Shown here one piece after another: positions 1 to 8,072 of a stretch of 64,000 nucleotides of DNA. The notes under the pieces are model-generated. The model was not told the origin of the DNA and did no database searches. It saw nothing but the letters and a program-made list of their open reading frames with translations. The DNA is from Paracoccaceae bacterium (GTDB lineage Bacteria; Pseudomonadota; Alphaproteobacteria; Rhodobacterales; Rhodobacteraceae). The position numbers and the translations under genes were made by a program. Numbering within the stretch: the first letter of the stretch is position 1; each line of letters opens with the position of its first letter. The DNA is taken from positions 87,763 to 151,762 of the forward strand of contig JAPUEK010000090.1 of the NCBI GenBank assembly GCA_027492585.1, in the 5' to 3' direction.

Positions 1-371
1 AGATGGACCTCATCCGCGCTTTCGCCGCGCCGCAGGATGCGGATGGCCCCGATGCGCGAAGGGTGGATGCGGCCCCCGACCCCGGCATGGCCGAGGCTGC
101 GCCGCTGCCACCAGATCAGATCGCCGGTCTCCGGGTCGATCCGGCTGCCCCGGCGCGGATTGACCCAGAGCTGGCCCGCCGCGATCAGCATCGCCCCCGC
201 GCCGAGCCATTTCGCCACCGGCACCAGCCAGGGCGCACAATCGCCCGCCGCATCGCAGTTCTTCATCGGGTCCACCATGACCCCGGTGGCAAAGAAGGCG
301 ATGCCGGCCAGAAGGATGCCCCAGATCCGAAGATCGGTCCGCGCGCTGCGCTGCCAGGGGCGTGGCGCCAT
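1..371 (-). CDS. Hypothetical membrane protein, 3' end beyond window
   Basis: An open frame starts at ATG 371 (MAPRPWQRS...) and runs off the left edge, so the C-terminus is missing. The visible 123 residues hold two hydrophobic stretches, about residues 15-33 and 50-66, followed by a basic region containing Asp-Pro-Glu-Thr-Gly and Trp-Trp-Gln-Arg-Arg. It looks like a small inner-membrane protein with a cytoplasmic or PH-like C-terminal part. It begins one base after the stop of the upstream ornithine-cyclodeaminase-like gene, so the two are probably co-transcribed. I do not recognise the family. Confidence 0.6.
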   Translation of the reverse strand, partial: MAPRPWQRSARTDLRIWGILLAGIAFFATGVMVDPMKNCDAAGDCAPWLVPVAKWLGAGAMLIAAGQLWVNPRRGSRIDPETGDLIWWQRRSLGHAGVGGRIHPSRIGAIRILRRGESADEVH

Positions 372-1274
372 CTAGCGCTGCCGCCACATCGCCAGGATAT
401 AGGCCGCCGTCATCAGGTCCAGATGCGCGCCCCCGCCGTTCTTGGCGATGGTGATCTCCTCCGCCGAGCGGCGGCAGAAGCCGCCCGAGGCCAGATCGTA
501 GAAATCGGCGCGGATGTCCTCCTCCCGGATCGCGCCGGAGGCGATCGGGTCGATGATCTCGCCGATATGATGCACCGTCGTCGCACGGGAATCGACGAAA
601 ACGCTCGCCCGCTGCATCGCGCGGTCATCCACCTCCCGCATCGAGGGGGTATAGGCGCCGATCAGATCCAGATGCTGCCCCGGCCGCAGCCAGTCGCCGC
701 GCAGCACCGGGCTGGTCGCCATGGTGCAGGTGCAGATCACATCCGCACGGCCGACCACCGCCTCCAGATCCTCCGCCACCGGCAGGCCCAGCGCCGCCGC
801 ACTCTCCCGGCTGCGGCTCCAGATGGTGAAGCGCGGGTCCGGGAAAAGCGCCGAATAGGCCTCCACCATCGACCGCGCCACCGCCCCCGCGCCGACGATC
901 AGGATCTCCCGGCTGTCCTTGCGCGCCAGCCTGGAGGCGGCAAGCAGACTGTCCCCCGCCGTCTTCCACTTCGTCACCAGATGGAAATCGACCAGCGCCT
1001 CCAGCACCCCGGTCCTGTCGTTGAAAAGCGTGACCGCGCCGTTCACGCTCGGCAGCCCCACCGCGCCATTGCCGGGGCAGACCGTGGCGACCTTGACGAG
1101 CGACCCCAGCCCGTCGATCCAGGCGGCACGGTCCAGAAGCGTATCCTTGCCGCGATAGAGGAACAGATCCGCGATCTCCGCCCGCGGCAGGCGATGCCCG
1201 GCCTCCAGGGCCTCGCAGAGCCCCGCCCAGTTCAGATGCGCCTCCGCCTCTTTTCCGACGATCTCGATGCTCAC
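372..1274 (-). CDS. Ornithine cyclodeaminase / mu-crystallin family protein
   Basis: The 300-residue length is near the usual 310-350 for the family. A Rossmann NAD(P)-binding motif ILIVGAGAVARS sits at about residues 124-135, preceded by the family's KWKTAGDS segment (about 102-109). Family members include ornithine cyclodeaminase, alanine dehydrogenase and imine reductases. The substrate cannot be decided here. The start is GTG and its first bases overlap the stop of the HAD gene (GTGA), indicating translational coupling. An operon of EamA transporter, HAD hydrolase, this gene and a membrane protein is likely. Confidence 0.85.
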   Translation of the reverse strand: MSIEIVGKEAEAHLNWAGLCEALEAGHRLPRAEIADLFLYRGKDTLLDRAAWIDGLGSLVKVATVCPGNGAVGLPSVNGAVTLFNDRTGVLEALVDFHLVTKWKTAGDSLLAASRLARKDSREILIVGAGAVARSMVEAYSALFPDPRFTIWSRSRESAAALGLPVAEDLEAVVGRADVICTCTMATSPVLRGDWLRPGQHLDLIGAYTPSMREVDDRAMQRASVFVDSRATTVHHIGEIIDPIASGAIREEDIRADFYDLASGGFCRRSAEEITIAKNGGGAHLDLMTAAYILAMWRQR

Positions 1275-1897
1275 AGCCCCGCCTCCTCTTGCGTCAACAG
1301 CCCCTCGGCGACCAGCCGCGCCGCCCAGCCCTGCCAGCTTTCAAACTGATGCGTCCGCCAGCCCCTGCGGGCCGCCGCGGTGATATTGTCCGCCCGGTCA
1401 TCGGCGAACAGCAGGCTTTCCGGCGGCAGCCCGCAATCCTCCTCGACGATCTCGTAGATGCGCGGATCGGGCTTCATCACCCCCAACGCGCCCGAGATAT
1501 AGGACCTGTCGAACTCCCGCAGGAACGGCAGTTCGGCCTGCGAGGCCGCAAAGGTGTGCTGGCTCGCGTTCGACAGGGCGAAAACCGGCACCCCCTTGGC
1601 CCGCAGCGCCCGCTGCAACCGGATCGACCCGTCGATCAGCGGCGTCGCCAGTTCGATCCAGCGGTCATGCCATAGCCGGATCTCCGCCGCCCAATCCGGG
1701 TTCGCCCCGGCAAAGCCGTAGACCGTCTCGCGGAAGGGCGCGCCCGCATCCAGCCCCTCGTTCATCCCGTGCAGATCGACCGCCGCGAACAGGGCCTGCC
1801 GCCGCGCCTTCCCGATCTCCCGGTCATAGAAGGCCTCCGGGTTCCAGGTGGTCAGCACATTGCCGATATCAAAGATCACCGCTTGGGGCTGCAACAT
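1271..1897 (-). CDS. HAD-IA family hydrolase
   Basis: A 208-residue haloacid dehalogenase-superfamily phosphatase. Motif I is FDIGNVLTTW with the nucleophile Asp10. The usual second Asp is Gly, as in YihX-like glucose-1-phosphatases (DxGNV). Motif II is FALSNAS, motif III has the Lys of GVMKPDPRIY, and motif IV is FADDRADNI. I chose ATG 1897 because the frame upstream lies inside the EamA gene and encodes no HAD-like sequence. The start lies 28 bases inside the 3' end of that gene. The substrate is unknown; a small phosphorylated metabolite is likely. Confidence 0.85.
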   Translation of the reverse strand: MLQPQAVIFDIGNVLTTWNPEAFYDREIGKARRQALFAAVDLHGMNEGLDAGAPFRETVYGFAGANPDWAAEIRLWHDRWIELATPLIDGSIRLQRALRAKGVPVFALSNASQHTFAASQAELPFLREFDRSYISGALGVMKPDPRIYEIVEEDCGLPPESLLFADDRADNITAAARRGWRTHQFESWQGWAARLVAEGLLTQEEAGL

Positions 1898-2879
1898 CCA
1901 CCACCTTCCGTCTGACCGTCTCGCGCCAGAGCGTATAAAGCCCCGCCCCGCAGATGAGCGCAATCCCCACCCAGGCCTGATGATCCGGCCAGGTGCCGAA
2001 GACCACCACGCCCCAGAAGATCGCCATCGGCATCCCGATATATTCAAAGGGCGCCACCAGCGAGGCCTCTGTCGTCCGGTAGGCCTGGCTCATCATCAGC
2101 CCGCCGATGCCGACCGCCATGCCGGTCGCCACAAAGGCCCACCAGTCCCCCACCGGCGGCCAGACCCAGGGCCGGAACAGGAAGGCCAGCGACGGGTCGG
2201 AGGAGCCCGAAAGATGCCCGTCCCCGACCCAGAGCCCCATGGAGGCGGAAACCGCGATGAACCCGACCTGCACGAAGAAATTCAGCGTCATGGCGCTTTC
2301 GGTGCCGCGCATCCGCCGGGTCATCATATGGCTGCCCGCATAGCACAGCGCCGAAATCAGCACGAGGATCGCCGCCGGCTGGATCACCCCCGCCCCCGGC
2401 CGCACCATGACCACCACGCCCACCATGCCCACCGCCACCGCCGCCCAGCGCCGTGGCCCAACATGCTCGCCAAGGATCACCGCCGACATCAGCGTCACCA
2501 GAAGCGGCGCGATGAAGGCCGTCGCCACCGCATCGGCCAGCGGCATGGCGGCAAGGCCGAGGAAATAGGTGACGTTCGACACCATCACGATGGAAACGCG
2601 GATCAGATGGTCCTTCGGCCTGCGGGTCCGCAACTGGCGAAAGCCGGTGCCGGAATACCAGATCACTCCCAGCACGATCGCCATGCCGACGAAGGCCCGG
2701 ATCAGGATGACCTGATGCAGCGCATAGCTGCCCGACAGCGCCTTGATCGCCAGATCGTTGACCGAAAGCACCACGCCGCCGCCAAGGGCAAAGAGGATGC
2801 CGGTTGCGGGGCGCTTGCCCGCAAGGCTCTGGCGGGCGGGCAGGACGGATCGGAGGGAGAGTCTCGAAAGCTTCGGCAT
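1869..2879 (-). CDS. DMT superfamily transporter, EamA family
   Basis: A 336-residue integral membrane protein with about ten hydrophobic segments forming two EamA repeats. Its cytoplasmic N-terminus is basic. Motifs typical of RhaT/EamA proteins include GGGVVLSVNDLAIKALSG near the first helix and PFEYIGMPMAIFWGVVVFG in the second repeat. It is probably a metabolite or amino-acid exporter, substrate unknown. It leads an apparent minus-strand operon with the HAD and ornithine-cyclodeaminase-like genes. The upstream 250 bases carry a phased CTGTA repeat that may be its operator. Confidence 0.88.
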   Translation of the reverse strand: MPKLSRLSLRSVLPARQSLAGKRPATGILFALGGGVVLSVNDLAIKALSGSYALHQVILIRAFVGMAIVLGVIWYSGTGFRQLRTRRPKDHLIRVSIVMVSNVTYFLGLAAMPLADAVATAFIAPLLVTLMSAVILGEHVGPRRWAAVAVGMVGVVVMVRPGAGVIQPAAILVLISALCYAGSHMMTRRMRGTESAMTLNFFVQVGFIAVSASMGLWVGDGHLSGSSDPSLAFLFRPWVWPPVGDWWAFVATGMAVGIGGLMMSQAYRTTEASLVAPFEYIGMPMAIFWGVVVFGTWPDHQAWVGIALICGAGLYTLWRETVRRKVVDVAAPSGDL

Positions 2880-3018
2880 CGCGCCAGTTCACATCGCCGC
2901 CTGCCGGAATTCTGTTCCGCCCGCGACACCTGCGGCGGAAATGATCAAAACTTGGGCGGCTGTTCGGGCGGACTGCGGGTGAGTCGGCGAAACGGGTTAA
3001 CCCGCCGCACCGCAGCAT

Positions 3019-3052
3019 CTGTAACTACAGAAAGCATACAGACCGAATACAG
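3019..3052 (-). promoter_or_regulatory. Phased CTGTA repeats, possible operator of the EamA gene
   Basis: On the minus strand CTGTA occurs three times at exactly 11-base spacing (plus-strand TACAG at 3026, 3037 and 3048). The last copy forms a perfect inverted repeat CTGTA-AC-TACAG at 3019-3030. One helical turn of spacing places all copies on one face of the DNA. The array lies 140-170 bases upstream of the EamA start. The binding protein is unknown. Confidence 0.35.
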
Positions 3053-3130
3053 GGAGAAGACGGGGAAAGGACGCGACGCATAGGGGCCGAAACCCGCAAG
3101 AGGCCCCGTTAATCCAGCGTTCCCAGAGGC

Positions 3131-3652
3131 TTAAGCGGCAATGGCCTTCGCCGCACGCACCACCCGCTCCAGCACCTCCAGAAACCGGCTCCGGTCGGTT
3201 TTGGAAAAGGGCCGCCCGCCCCCCTGCCGGAACGGATCGGCAGAGCGCAGGTCCTGCATCAGATCGCGCGTCGCCAGCACATTGCCGATATTGGCCGGCG
3301 TCAGCTCCTCGCCATTGTGCTTGACGACCTTCGCCCCCGCTGCCACGCATTTCGCCGCCAGGGGAATATCCCCGGTCACGACGACATCCCCCGGCCCCGC
3401 CTCCGCCGCGATCCATTTGTCGGCCTCATCCGGGCCATCGGCCACAAAAACGCTTTCTACCAAGGGGTTGGCCGATGGACGGATGCCGCCGTTGGACACG
3501 AGGATCATCCGCACCCCATGCCGGGTCGCCACCCGCTCCGCCTCGGCCTTGACCGGGCAGGCATCGGCGTCGATGAAGATGCGGGTCCGGATCGGGGTTT
3601 GCGGGGTCTCAGGGTTTGGCAAAGACCTGAACCCAGTAGTAGTGCAACGCAT
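3131..3652 (-). CDS. UPF0178 (YaiI/YqxD, DUF188) family protein
   Basis: Carries the family signature [10 protein letters not shown] near the N-terminus, then the PIN-like pattern [25 protein letters not shown] and KVVKHNGEE. The family is widespread, probably a PIN-fold nuclease-like protein; its role is not established. I chose ATG 3652, which has an AAAGG ribosome site about 8 bases upstream. A TTG at 3622 gives the more usual family length of about 150-160 residues and is a real alternative. The 5' part overlaps the end of the upstream CAP gene in another frame by about 44 bases. Confidence 0.82.
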   Translation of the reverse strand: MRCTTTGFRSLPNPETPQTPIRTRIFIDADACPVKAEAERVATRHGVRMILVSNGGIRPSANPLVESVFVADGPDEADKWIAAEAGPGDVVVTGDIPLAAKCVAAGAKVVKHNGEELTPANIGNVLATRDLMQDLRSADPFRQGGGRPFSKTDRSRFLEVLERVVRAAKAIAA

Positions 3653-4100
3653 AGGGATTGCCTTTGATCGGCTGGTCATCCGCCTGATAAACCATGGCAA
3701 TTCCCGTTTCCGTCATCCGGCAGTTGAGAATGTTCCTGCGGTGGCCGCTGCTCGCCATCCAGCCCTTCACCGCCGCTTCGGGCGATTTGTAGCCGGCGCC
3801 GATATTCTCCGCCGCCGTCTGATAGCTGTACCCCTGCGCCTTGATGCGCCCGCTGAACCGGCTGCCGTCCTTGCCGGTATGGCTGAAGAAATTCTGCTTC
3901 GCCATGGCCGAGGCATGACCCCGCGCTGCTGCCGACAGCTTGTCGTTCATGACAAGCGCACCACAACCCTTTGCGGCCCGCGCCTTGTTGATCAGGCTCA
4001 GCACCTGATCCTCCGCCCCGCCCGCGAAACCCGGCGCCGCGCCGGAAGCCAGCAGCAGCGCAACCGCAATCGCCCGAATTCCCCGCATCCCGTTTCCCAT
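3609..4100 (-). CDS. Secreted CAP/SCP-domain protein
   Basis: A 163-residue protein with a clear Sec signal peptide ([20 protein letters not shown], cleavage after GFA). A single CAP (SCP/PR-1-like) domain follows: [29 protein letters not shown] and GHRRNIL. Bacterial CAP proteins are periplasmic or surface proteins, and their activity is mostly unknown. I chose ATG 4100 because it puts the signal peptide at the N-terminus; upstream ATG 4124 and TTG 4148 would add residues. It sits 57 bases after fghA, and its end overlaps the UPF0178 gene. Confidence 0.85.
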   Translation of the reverse strand: MGNGMRGIRAIAVALLLASGAAPGFAGGAEDQVLSLINKARAAKGCGALVMNDKLSAAARGHASAMAKQNFFSHTGKDGSRFSGRIKAQGYSYQTAAENIGAGYKSPEAAVKGWMASSGHRRNILNCRMTETGIAMVYQADDQPIKGNPYALHYYWVQVFAKP

Positions 4101-4157
4101 CCTGCCGCCCTTGCGGCGAAACATGCCACGGGCGAATGTGCCGCTCAAGCTGCAACC

Positions 4158-4988
4158 TCAGGCATGAAGCGCCGCCGCATGGAAGGCGATATGCTCCTCC
4201 ATGAAGGTCGAGACGAAGAAGTAGCTGTGATCATAGCCTTTCTGCATCCGGAAGGTGCCGCCCTGCCGCCGCTCCGCCATGGCCCCGGCAAGGGCCTCGG
4301 GCTTCAACAGGTCGAGGAACTGGTCGCTCGTCCCCTGATCAATCAGCATCGGCCCGTCAAAACCCCGCTTCCGCATCAGAAGCGTCGCATCATGCGGCGC
4401 CCAAAGGCTTTCGTCCGTGCCGAGATAGGCCGAAAATTGCTTGCGTCCCCAGTCACTTGCACTGGGATTGCAGATCGGCGCAAAGGCCGAGACGCTGCAG
4501 AACCGTCCCGGAAAGGACATGGCGATCGTCAAGGCTCCATGCCCGCCCATCGAATGCCCGGTGATCGCCTGCGCCTCTTCGGCCAGCGGGAAGGCACTGA
4601 AGAGAAGATGCGGCAGCTCCTCCGTCACATAATCCCACATGCGGAAATGCGGCGCCCATGGGGTCTGGGTCGCGTTGACGTAAAACCCCGCCCCCTGCCC
4701 CAGATCATAGGCGCCGTCATCGGCAACCCCTTCACCGCGCGGGCTGGTGTCGGGGAAGACCAAAGCCACCCCCGCCTCCGCCGCCCACCTTTGCGCGCCG
4801 GCCTTGACCATGGCATTCTCATGGGTGCAGGTCAGGCCGGAAAGATACCAAAGCACGGGAACAGCCCCATTTTCCGCTTCCTCCGGCAGGAAGAGCCCGA
4901 AGGTCATCTCGCCCCCCGTCGCCTGCGAGGCATGGCTGTAAACCCCTTGCACACCGCCAAAAGTCCGGTTTTCCGATATCGTTTTCAT
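4158..4988 (-). CDS. fghA: S-formylglutathione hydrolase
   Basis: A 276-residue esterase-D-family enzyme that hydrolyses S-formylglutathione to formate and glutathione, the second step of glutathione-dependent formaldehyde detoxification. The nucleophile is Ser146 in GHSMGGHGA. Asp222 (IDQGTSDQFL) and His254 (YDHSYFF) complete the triad. The N-terminal GLTCTHENA segment is typical. The ATG overlaps the stop of the AEC transporter (ATGA), so the two are translationally coupled. The partner formaldehyde dehydrogenase gene is not in this window. Confidence 0.95.
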   Translation of the reverse strand: MKTISENRTFGGVQGVYSHASQATGGEMTFGLFLPEEAENGAVPVLWYLSGLTCTHENAMVKAGAQRWAAEAGVALVFPDTSPRGEGVADDGAYDLGQGAGFYVNATQTPWAPHFRMWDYVTEELPHLLFSAFPLAEEAQAITGHSMGGHGALTIAMSFPGRFCSVSAFAPICNPSASDWGRKQFSAYLGTDESLWAPHDATLLMRKRGFDGPMLIDQGTSDQFLDLLKPEALAGAMAERRQGGTFRMQKGYDHSYFFVSTFMEEHIAFHAAALHA

Positions 4989-5914
4989 AAGCCCTCCACC
5001 AAGGCGATCACGCCGGTCACGGTCAGCACCGAAACCGCCGTCGAGATGAGAATAGCGGTCGAAATCCGCTGCGGCGCAACCCGGTAATGCTGCGCCAGAA
5101 TGAAGACATTGCCCGCCACCGGCAAAGCCGCCGCGGCGATCATCACCCCCGCCGCATAGGGCTCCACCCCGAAAAGCCAGAGCGCAGACAAGGCCACGGC
5201 TCCGGGATGCAGCACCAGCTTGGCGAAGGTCAGCCAGACCGCCACCTCCACCCGCTCCGCCGAACGCCCGACCAGCGAGGCCCCGATGGCAAAAAGCGCG
5301 CAAGGCGTCGCCGCCGCCCCGAGAAGGGTCAGGAATTCATTGACCGGCCCCGGCAAGTTCCAGCCGGTCATCCCCCAGAGGATGCCGAGCAGAACCGAGA
5401 CGATCATCGGGTTGGACAGCAGCCCGACCGCCAGAACCCGGAAGATCGCAAGGCTCATCCGCGCCTCCCGCAACCCGGTGACAAGGAGCGTCAGAGCCGA
5501 GGAAAAGACAAGCAGATCAACGGCCAGGACCAGCAGAACCGGCCCGACCGCCTCTTTGCCCAGCAACAGAACCAGCATCGGAATCCCGAGGAAACCGAGG
5601 TTTCCGGTGATGGCGGCATGGGCCTCGAACACCGCCTCTTCCGCCTTCGCCCCGCGCAGAAGCGCCACCCCGGCGACCAGCAGCCAGATCAGCAGCGAGG
5701 CGAGGAAATAGGCCCAGACGAAGCGCCAGGAAAAGATCGCCGCCAGATCGAGATGTGCCGCAAAGCCGAAGAGCATCGCCGAAAGCGCGAAATAGAAGAC
5801 GAATTTCGTGAGATAGGCCGTCCCCTCGGCGGTAAAGACCCGGAACCGCCCGGCCAGATACCCGAGACCGATCACGGCAAAGAACGGCAGGGTCTTGAGG
5901 AAGATGGCGAGCAT
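4985..5914 (-). CDS. AEC (auxin efflux carrier) family transporter
   Basis: A 309-residue membrane protein with about ten hydrophobic helices in two halves. It begins MLAIFLKTLPFFAVIGLGYLAG, which is typical of AEC/MdcF-type carriers. Conserved helix-breaking segments NLGFLGIPML and SNPMIVSVLLG are visible. It probably moves carboxylates or other small anions. It is coupled to fghA by a 4-base overlap; whether its substrate relates to C1 metabolism is unknown. Confidence 0.88.
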   Translation of the reverse strand: MLAIFLKTLPFFAVIGLGYLAGRFRVFTAEGTAYLTKFVFYFALSAMLFGFAAHLDLAAIFSWRFVWAYFLASLLIWLLVAGVALLRGAKAEEAVFEAHAAITGNLGFLGIPMLVLLLGKEAVGPVLLVLAVDLLVFSSALTLLVTGLREARMSLAIFRVLAVGLLSNPMIVSVLLGILWGMTGWNLPGPVNEFLTLLGAAATPCALFAIGASLVGRSAERVEVAVWLTFAKLVLHPGAVALSALWLFGVEPYAAGVMIAAAALPVAGNVFILAQHYRVAPQRISTAILISTAVSVLTVTGVIALVEGL

Positions 5915-6030
5915 GAGCCCTACGTCTCACGCACCGCCGCGCGGGGCAAGGCCCTGCCGTGCGAAAGCCCGAAAACACCCGCGCCGCCGCCCTCTAAGGC
6001 CGCTCCGGGGGATAGTCAGGCAAAGCTGAA

Positions 6031-6074
6031 AGGGCTTTCTTCTCTTCTCAAATATCCCCGCCGGAGGCTTCCGG
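6031..6074 (-). repeat. GGATATTT intergenic element, copy 1
   Basis: Read on the minus strand: CCTCCGGCGGGGATATTTGA, then a GAAGAGAAGAAAG tail; the octamer is at 6050-6057. It lies about 30 bases downstream of the mbfA stop, in the same orientation as mbfA. Confidence 0.7.
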
Positions 6075-6106
6075 ACCTGCCGCAGCGGACCGCATGGCGC
6101 CAAGAC

Positions 6107-7084
6107 TCAACCGCCACCGATCAGCACCCCTGCGGCAAAGACCAGAGCCCCGCCAAGCACCACCTGCAGGGCTGCGCGCAGGAAGGGGGTTTCCATATAG
6201 CGGTTCTGGATCCAGGCGATGGCCCAGAGTTCGACGAAGACCACCAGCATCGCAAGGGTCGTCGCCGTCCAGAACTCCGGGATCAGATAGGGCAGCGCAT
6301 GGCCAAGCCCGCCGAGCGCCGTCATCACCCCGCTCGCCAGTCCCCGTTTCCACGGGCTGCCCCGACCGGAGATCACCCCGTCATCATGCGCGGCCTCGGT
6401 GAAACCCATGGAGATCCCCGCCCCCACCGAAGCCGCCAGCCCGACAAGAAAGGTCGTCCAGGTGTTCTGCGTGGCAAAGGCCGTGGCGAAGATCGGAGCG
6501 AGGGTGGAGACGGAGCCATCCATCAACCCTGCGAGCCCCGGCTGCACCCAGGTCAGGATGAACTGGCGGCGGGCAGCACCGTCCTCCTCGGCCTTTGCGC
6601 CCTCTCCCAGATGTTGCGTTTCCAGCCCCTCTGCAATCTGCACATGCCCGGCCTCCGCCGCCGCAAGATCACCCAGAAGCCGCCGGGTCGCCGCATCCGC
6701 GACCCGGCCCGCCGCCCGCAGATAGAACTCTGCCGCGCGGCGCTCCATCCCCCGAGCCTCGGCTCGGATCGCCTCCAGCCCCATCGTTTCCTTCAGCCAG
6801 ACCGGGCCGCGCGCCAGCCCGCCAGCCACATGCTCCCGCCGCAGAAGGGGGATCACCGTGCCGAACCGTTGCACATGCAGGTCAATGAGCCTTTGGCGGT
6901 GGCCGTCCTCTTCTGCCGCCATGCCTTCGAAAACGGCCGCCGAGGCGGGGTATTCGCCACGCAGCCTCTCGGCGTAATGACGGTATATGCGCGCATCGTC
7001 CTCCTCCGAGGAAATGGCGAGCGCCAGGATTTCCTGTTCGGAGAGGTCTGCAAACCGGCGCCGGGCGGAGATGGTGGGAATCAT
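6107..7084 (-). CDS. mbfA: Membrane-bound ferritin / iron exporter MbfA
   Basis: A 325-residue two-domain protein. Residues 1 to about 165 form a rubrerythrin/ferritin-like diiron domain with acidic and His ligands (SSEEDDARIYRHY, AAEEDGHRQR, AAEAGHVQIAE). Residues from about 170 form a VIT1/CCC1-type membrane domain (PGLAGLMDGSVSTLAP, SMGFTEAAHD, several helices). This architecture is that of MbfA, which exports excess iron and protects against peroxide in Bradyrhizobium and Agrobacterium. A strong Irr-type iron control element lies 13 bases upstream of the start, which agrees with known Irr control of mbfA. The gene is divergent from a TetR operon. Confidence 0.93.
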   Translation of the reverse strand: MIPTISARRRFADLSEQEILALAISSEEDDARIYRHYAERLRGEYPASAAVFEGMAAEEDGHRQRLIDLHVQRFGTVIPLLRREHVAGGLARGPVWLKETMGLEAIRAEARGMERRAAEFYLRAAGRVADAATRRLLGDLAAAEAGHVQIAEGLETQHLGEGAKAEEDGAARRQFILTWVQPGLAGLMDGSVSTLAPIFATAFATQNTWTTFLVGLAASVGAGISMGFTEAAHDDGVISGRGSPWKRGLASGVMTALGGLGHALPYLIPEFWTATTLAMLVVFVELWAIAWIQNRYMETPFLRAALQVVLGGALVFAAGVLIGGG

Positions 7085-7096
7085 TTCAGACTCATA

Positions 7097-7113
7097 TTTG
7101 GAATGATTCTAAG
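7097..7113 (-). promoter_or_regulatory. Iron control element (ICE box), probable Irr site for mbfA
   Basis: The plus strand reads TTTGGAATGATTCTAAG, a near-palindrome matching the alphaproteobacterial ICE consensus (TTtaGAA-N3-TTCTAAa). It lies 13-29 bases upstream of the mbfA ATG, where a bound repressor would block transcription. Irr represses mbfA under low iron in rhizobia; the same control is inferred here. Confidence 0.75.
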
Positions 7114-7150
7114 TACTGCGGTCCGCCGGAAATGGCGATGCGGAAAATTT

Positions 7151-7223
7151 TGAACACCGCAGTTCATTTTGCCCTTGCGAATCTGAACTCATCGGTTCAT
7201 TTATATCTGAACTGAACGGTTCA
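7151..7223. promoter_or_regulatory. Triple TetR-type operator, TGAAC-N6-GTTCA x3
   Basis: Three inverted repeats of identical form, TGAAC-N6-GTTCA, lie at 7151-7166, 7184-7199 and 7208-7223. An A/T-rich TTTATAT lies between copies 2 and 3 and may be a -10 region. The array ends 13 bases before the start of the small secreted protein, whose operon includes a TetR repressor. Autoregulation by that repressor is inferred. Distance and orientation also allow an effect on mbfA. Confidence 0.7.
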
Positions 7224-7236
7224 GATGGAGATTGAC

Positions 7237-7407
7237 ATGACCCGCTTCACCCCCGCCCTCCTGCTCGCAACGCTCCTCGCCGGCCCCGCCGCCGCTCTCA
7301 GCGTCGATGTGCTTCCGCCGAACCTGAGCTGGCCCGATCCTGCCCCCGCCACCCAGTCCTGCACCTCGCCCGCTGACCTCACCACGAGCGCCTGCAAGAC
7401 CCGTTGA
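7237..7407 (+). CDS. Small secreted protein, unknown family
   Basis: A 56-residue ORF from ATG 7237, with GGAG six bases upstream. It has a good Sec signal peptide (MTRFTPALLLATLLAGPAAA) and a predicted mature part of about 35 residues with two Cys (QSCTSP and SACKTR). An in-frame ATG at 7225 would only lengthen the N-terminus. It lies directly behind the triple operator and 50 bases before the TetR gene, so the two form an operon. Co-induction suggests an envelope stress or efflux role, but nothing in the sequence names one. It could also be a leader ORF. Confidence 0.6.
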   Translation: MTRFTPALLLATLLAGPAAALSVDVLPPNLSWPDPAPATQSCTSPADLTTSACKTR

Positions 7408-7460
7408 GCACAGACTTGCCCGGCCCCGGCGCAGCGATTACGGTGGGGCCAGAGGATGTG

Positions 7461-8072
7461 ATGACCGCAAAACCCCAATTGATCGTCAGAGGCCGCAAGT
7501 TCGACCAGGTGCTGGAGGGCGCCCGGACCGTCTTTCTGCGCGACGGGTTCGAGCGCGCCTCCGTCGATGACATCGCGCGGGAGGCGGGGGTCTCCAAGGC
7601 GACGCTCTACGCCTATTTCCCCGACAAGCGGCTGCTGTTCATGGAAATTGCGACGGCGGAATGTCGCCGACAGGCCGATGAAGCCGTGGCTCTGGTGGAT
7701 GATTCCCTGCCCGTCGATGCGATCCTGCGGATCGCGGCGGAAAAGATCATCGCCTTCCTGACCTCGGAATTCGGGCAGCGGATCTTCCGCATCGCCGTGG
7801 CGGAATCCGAGAGCTTCCCCGCTCTCGCGCAGGAGTTCTATGAGTCCGGCCCGAAACTGGTGCAGGGACGCATCGCCGAATTCCTGCGCTGTGCCGTGCA
7901 GAAGGGCGAGCTGGCCATCGACGACATCGAGCTTGCCGCCACCCAGTTCGCGGTCCTGTGCAAGGCCGATCTGCACGACAGCCTGATCTTCGGCGCCCCC
8001 ACCCGCGACCCCCAAAAGGTGATCGACGGCGCCGTGGAGATGTTCATGGCGCGGTATGGGGTGCGGGGGTAG
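7461..8072 (+). CDS. TetR/AcrR family transcriptional regulator
   Basis: A 203-residue regulator. The N-terminal helix-turn-helix (FERASVDDIAREAGVSKATLYAYFPDKRLLF, about residues 30-60 from ATG 7461) is typical of TetR. The C-terminal domain resembles TetR_C of the AcrR/AefR class (AVAESESFPALAQEFYESGP). ATG 7461 has AGAGG five bases upstream. A TTG at 7404 overlapping the preceding stop is possible but unlikely. It probably represses its own operon through the three TGAAC-N6-GTTCA sites. Its 3' end overlaps the convergent NYN gene by 29 bases. Confidence 0.9.
   Translation: MTAKPQLIVRGRKFDQVLEGARTVFLRDGFERASVDDIAREAGVSKATLYAYFPDKRLLFMEIATAECRRQADEAVALVDDSLPVDAILRIAAEKIIAFLTSEFGQRIFRIAVAESESFPALAQEFYESGPKLVQGRIAEFLRCAVQKGELAIDDIELAATQFAVLCKADLHDSLIFGAPTRDPQKVIDGAVEMFMARYGVRG

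Noticed and set aside
3061..3131. GGGGCC...GGCCCC inverted repeat after the UPF0178 gene as a terminator
   Set aside because: A 6-bp stem with a 13-base loop and no U tract on either strand; too weak to call.
5087..7153. Long open frame of 688 codons on the plus strand opposite the AEC and mbfA genes
   Set aside because: It is the antisense of two clear membrane/iron genes. Its product is Arg/Pro/Gln-rich with no domain, a usual shadow in GC-rich DNA.
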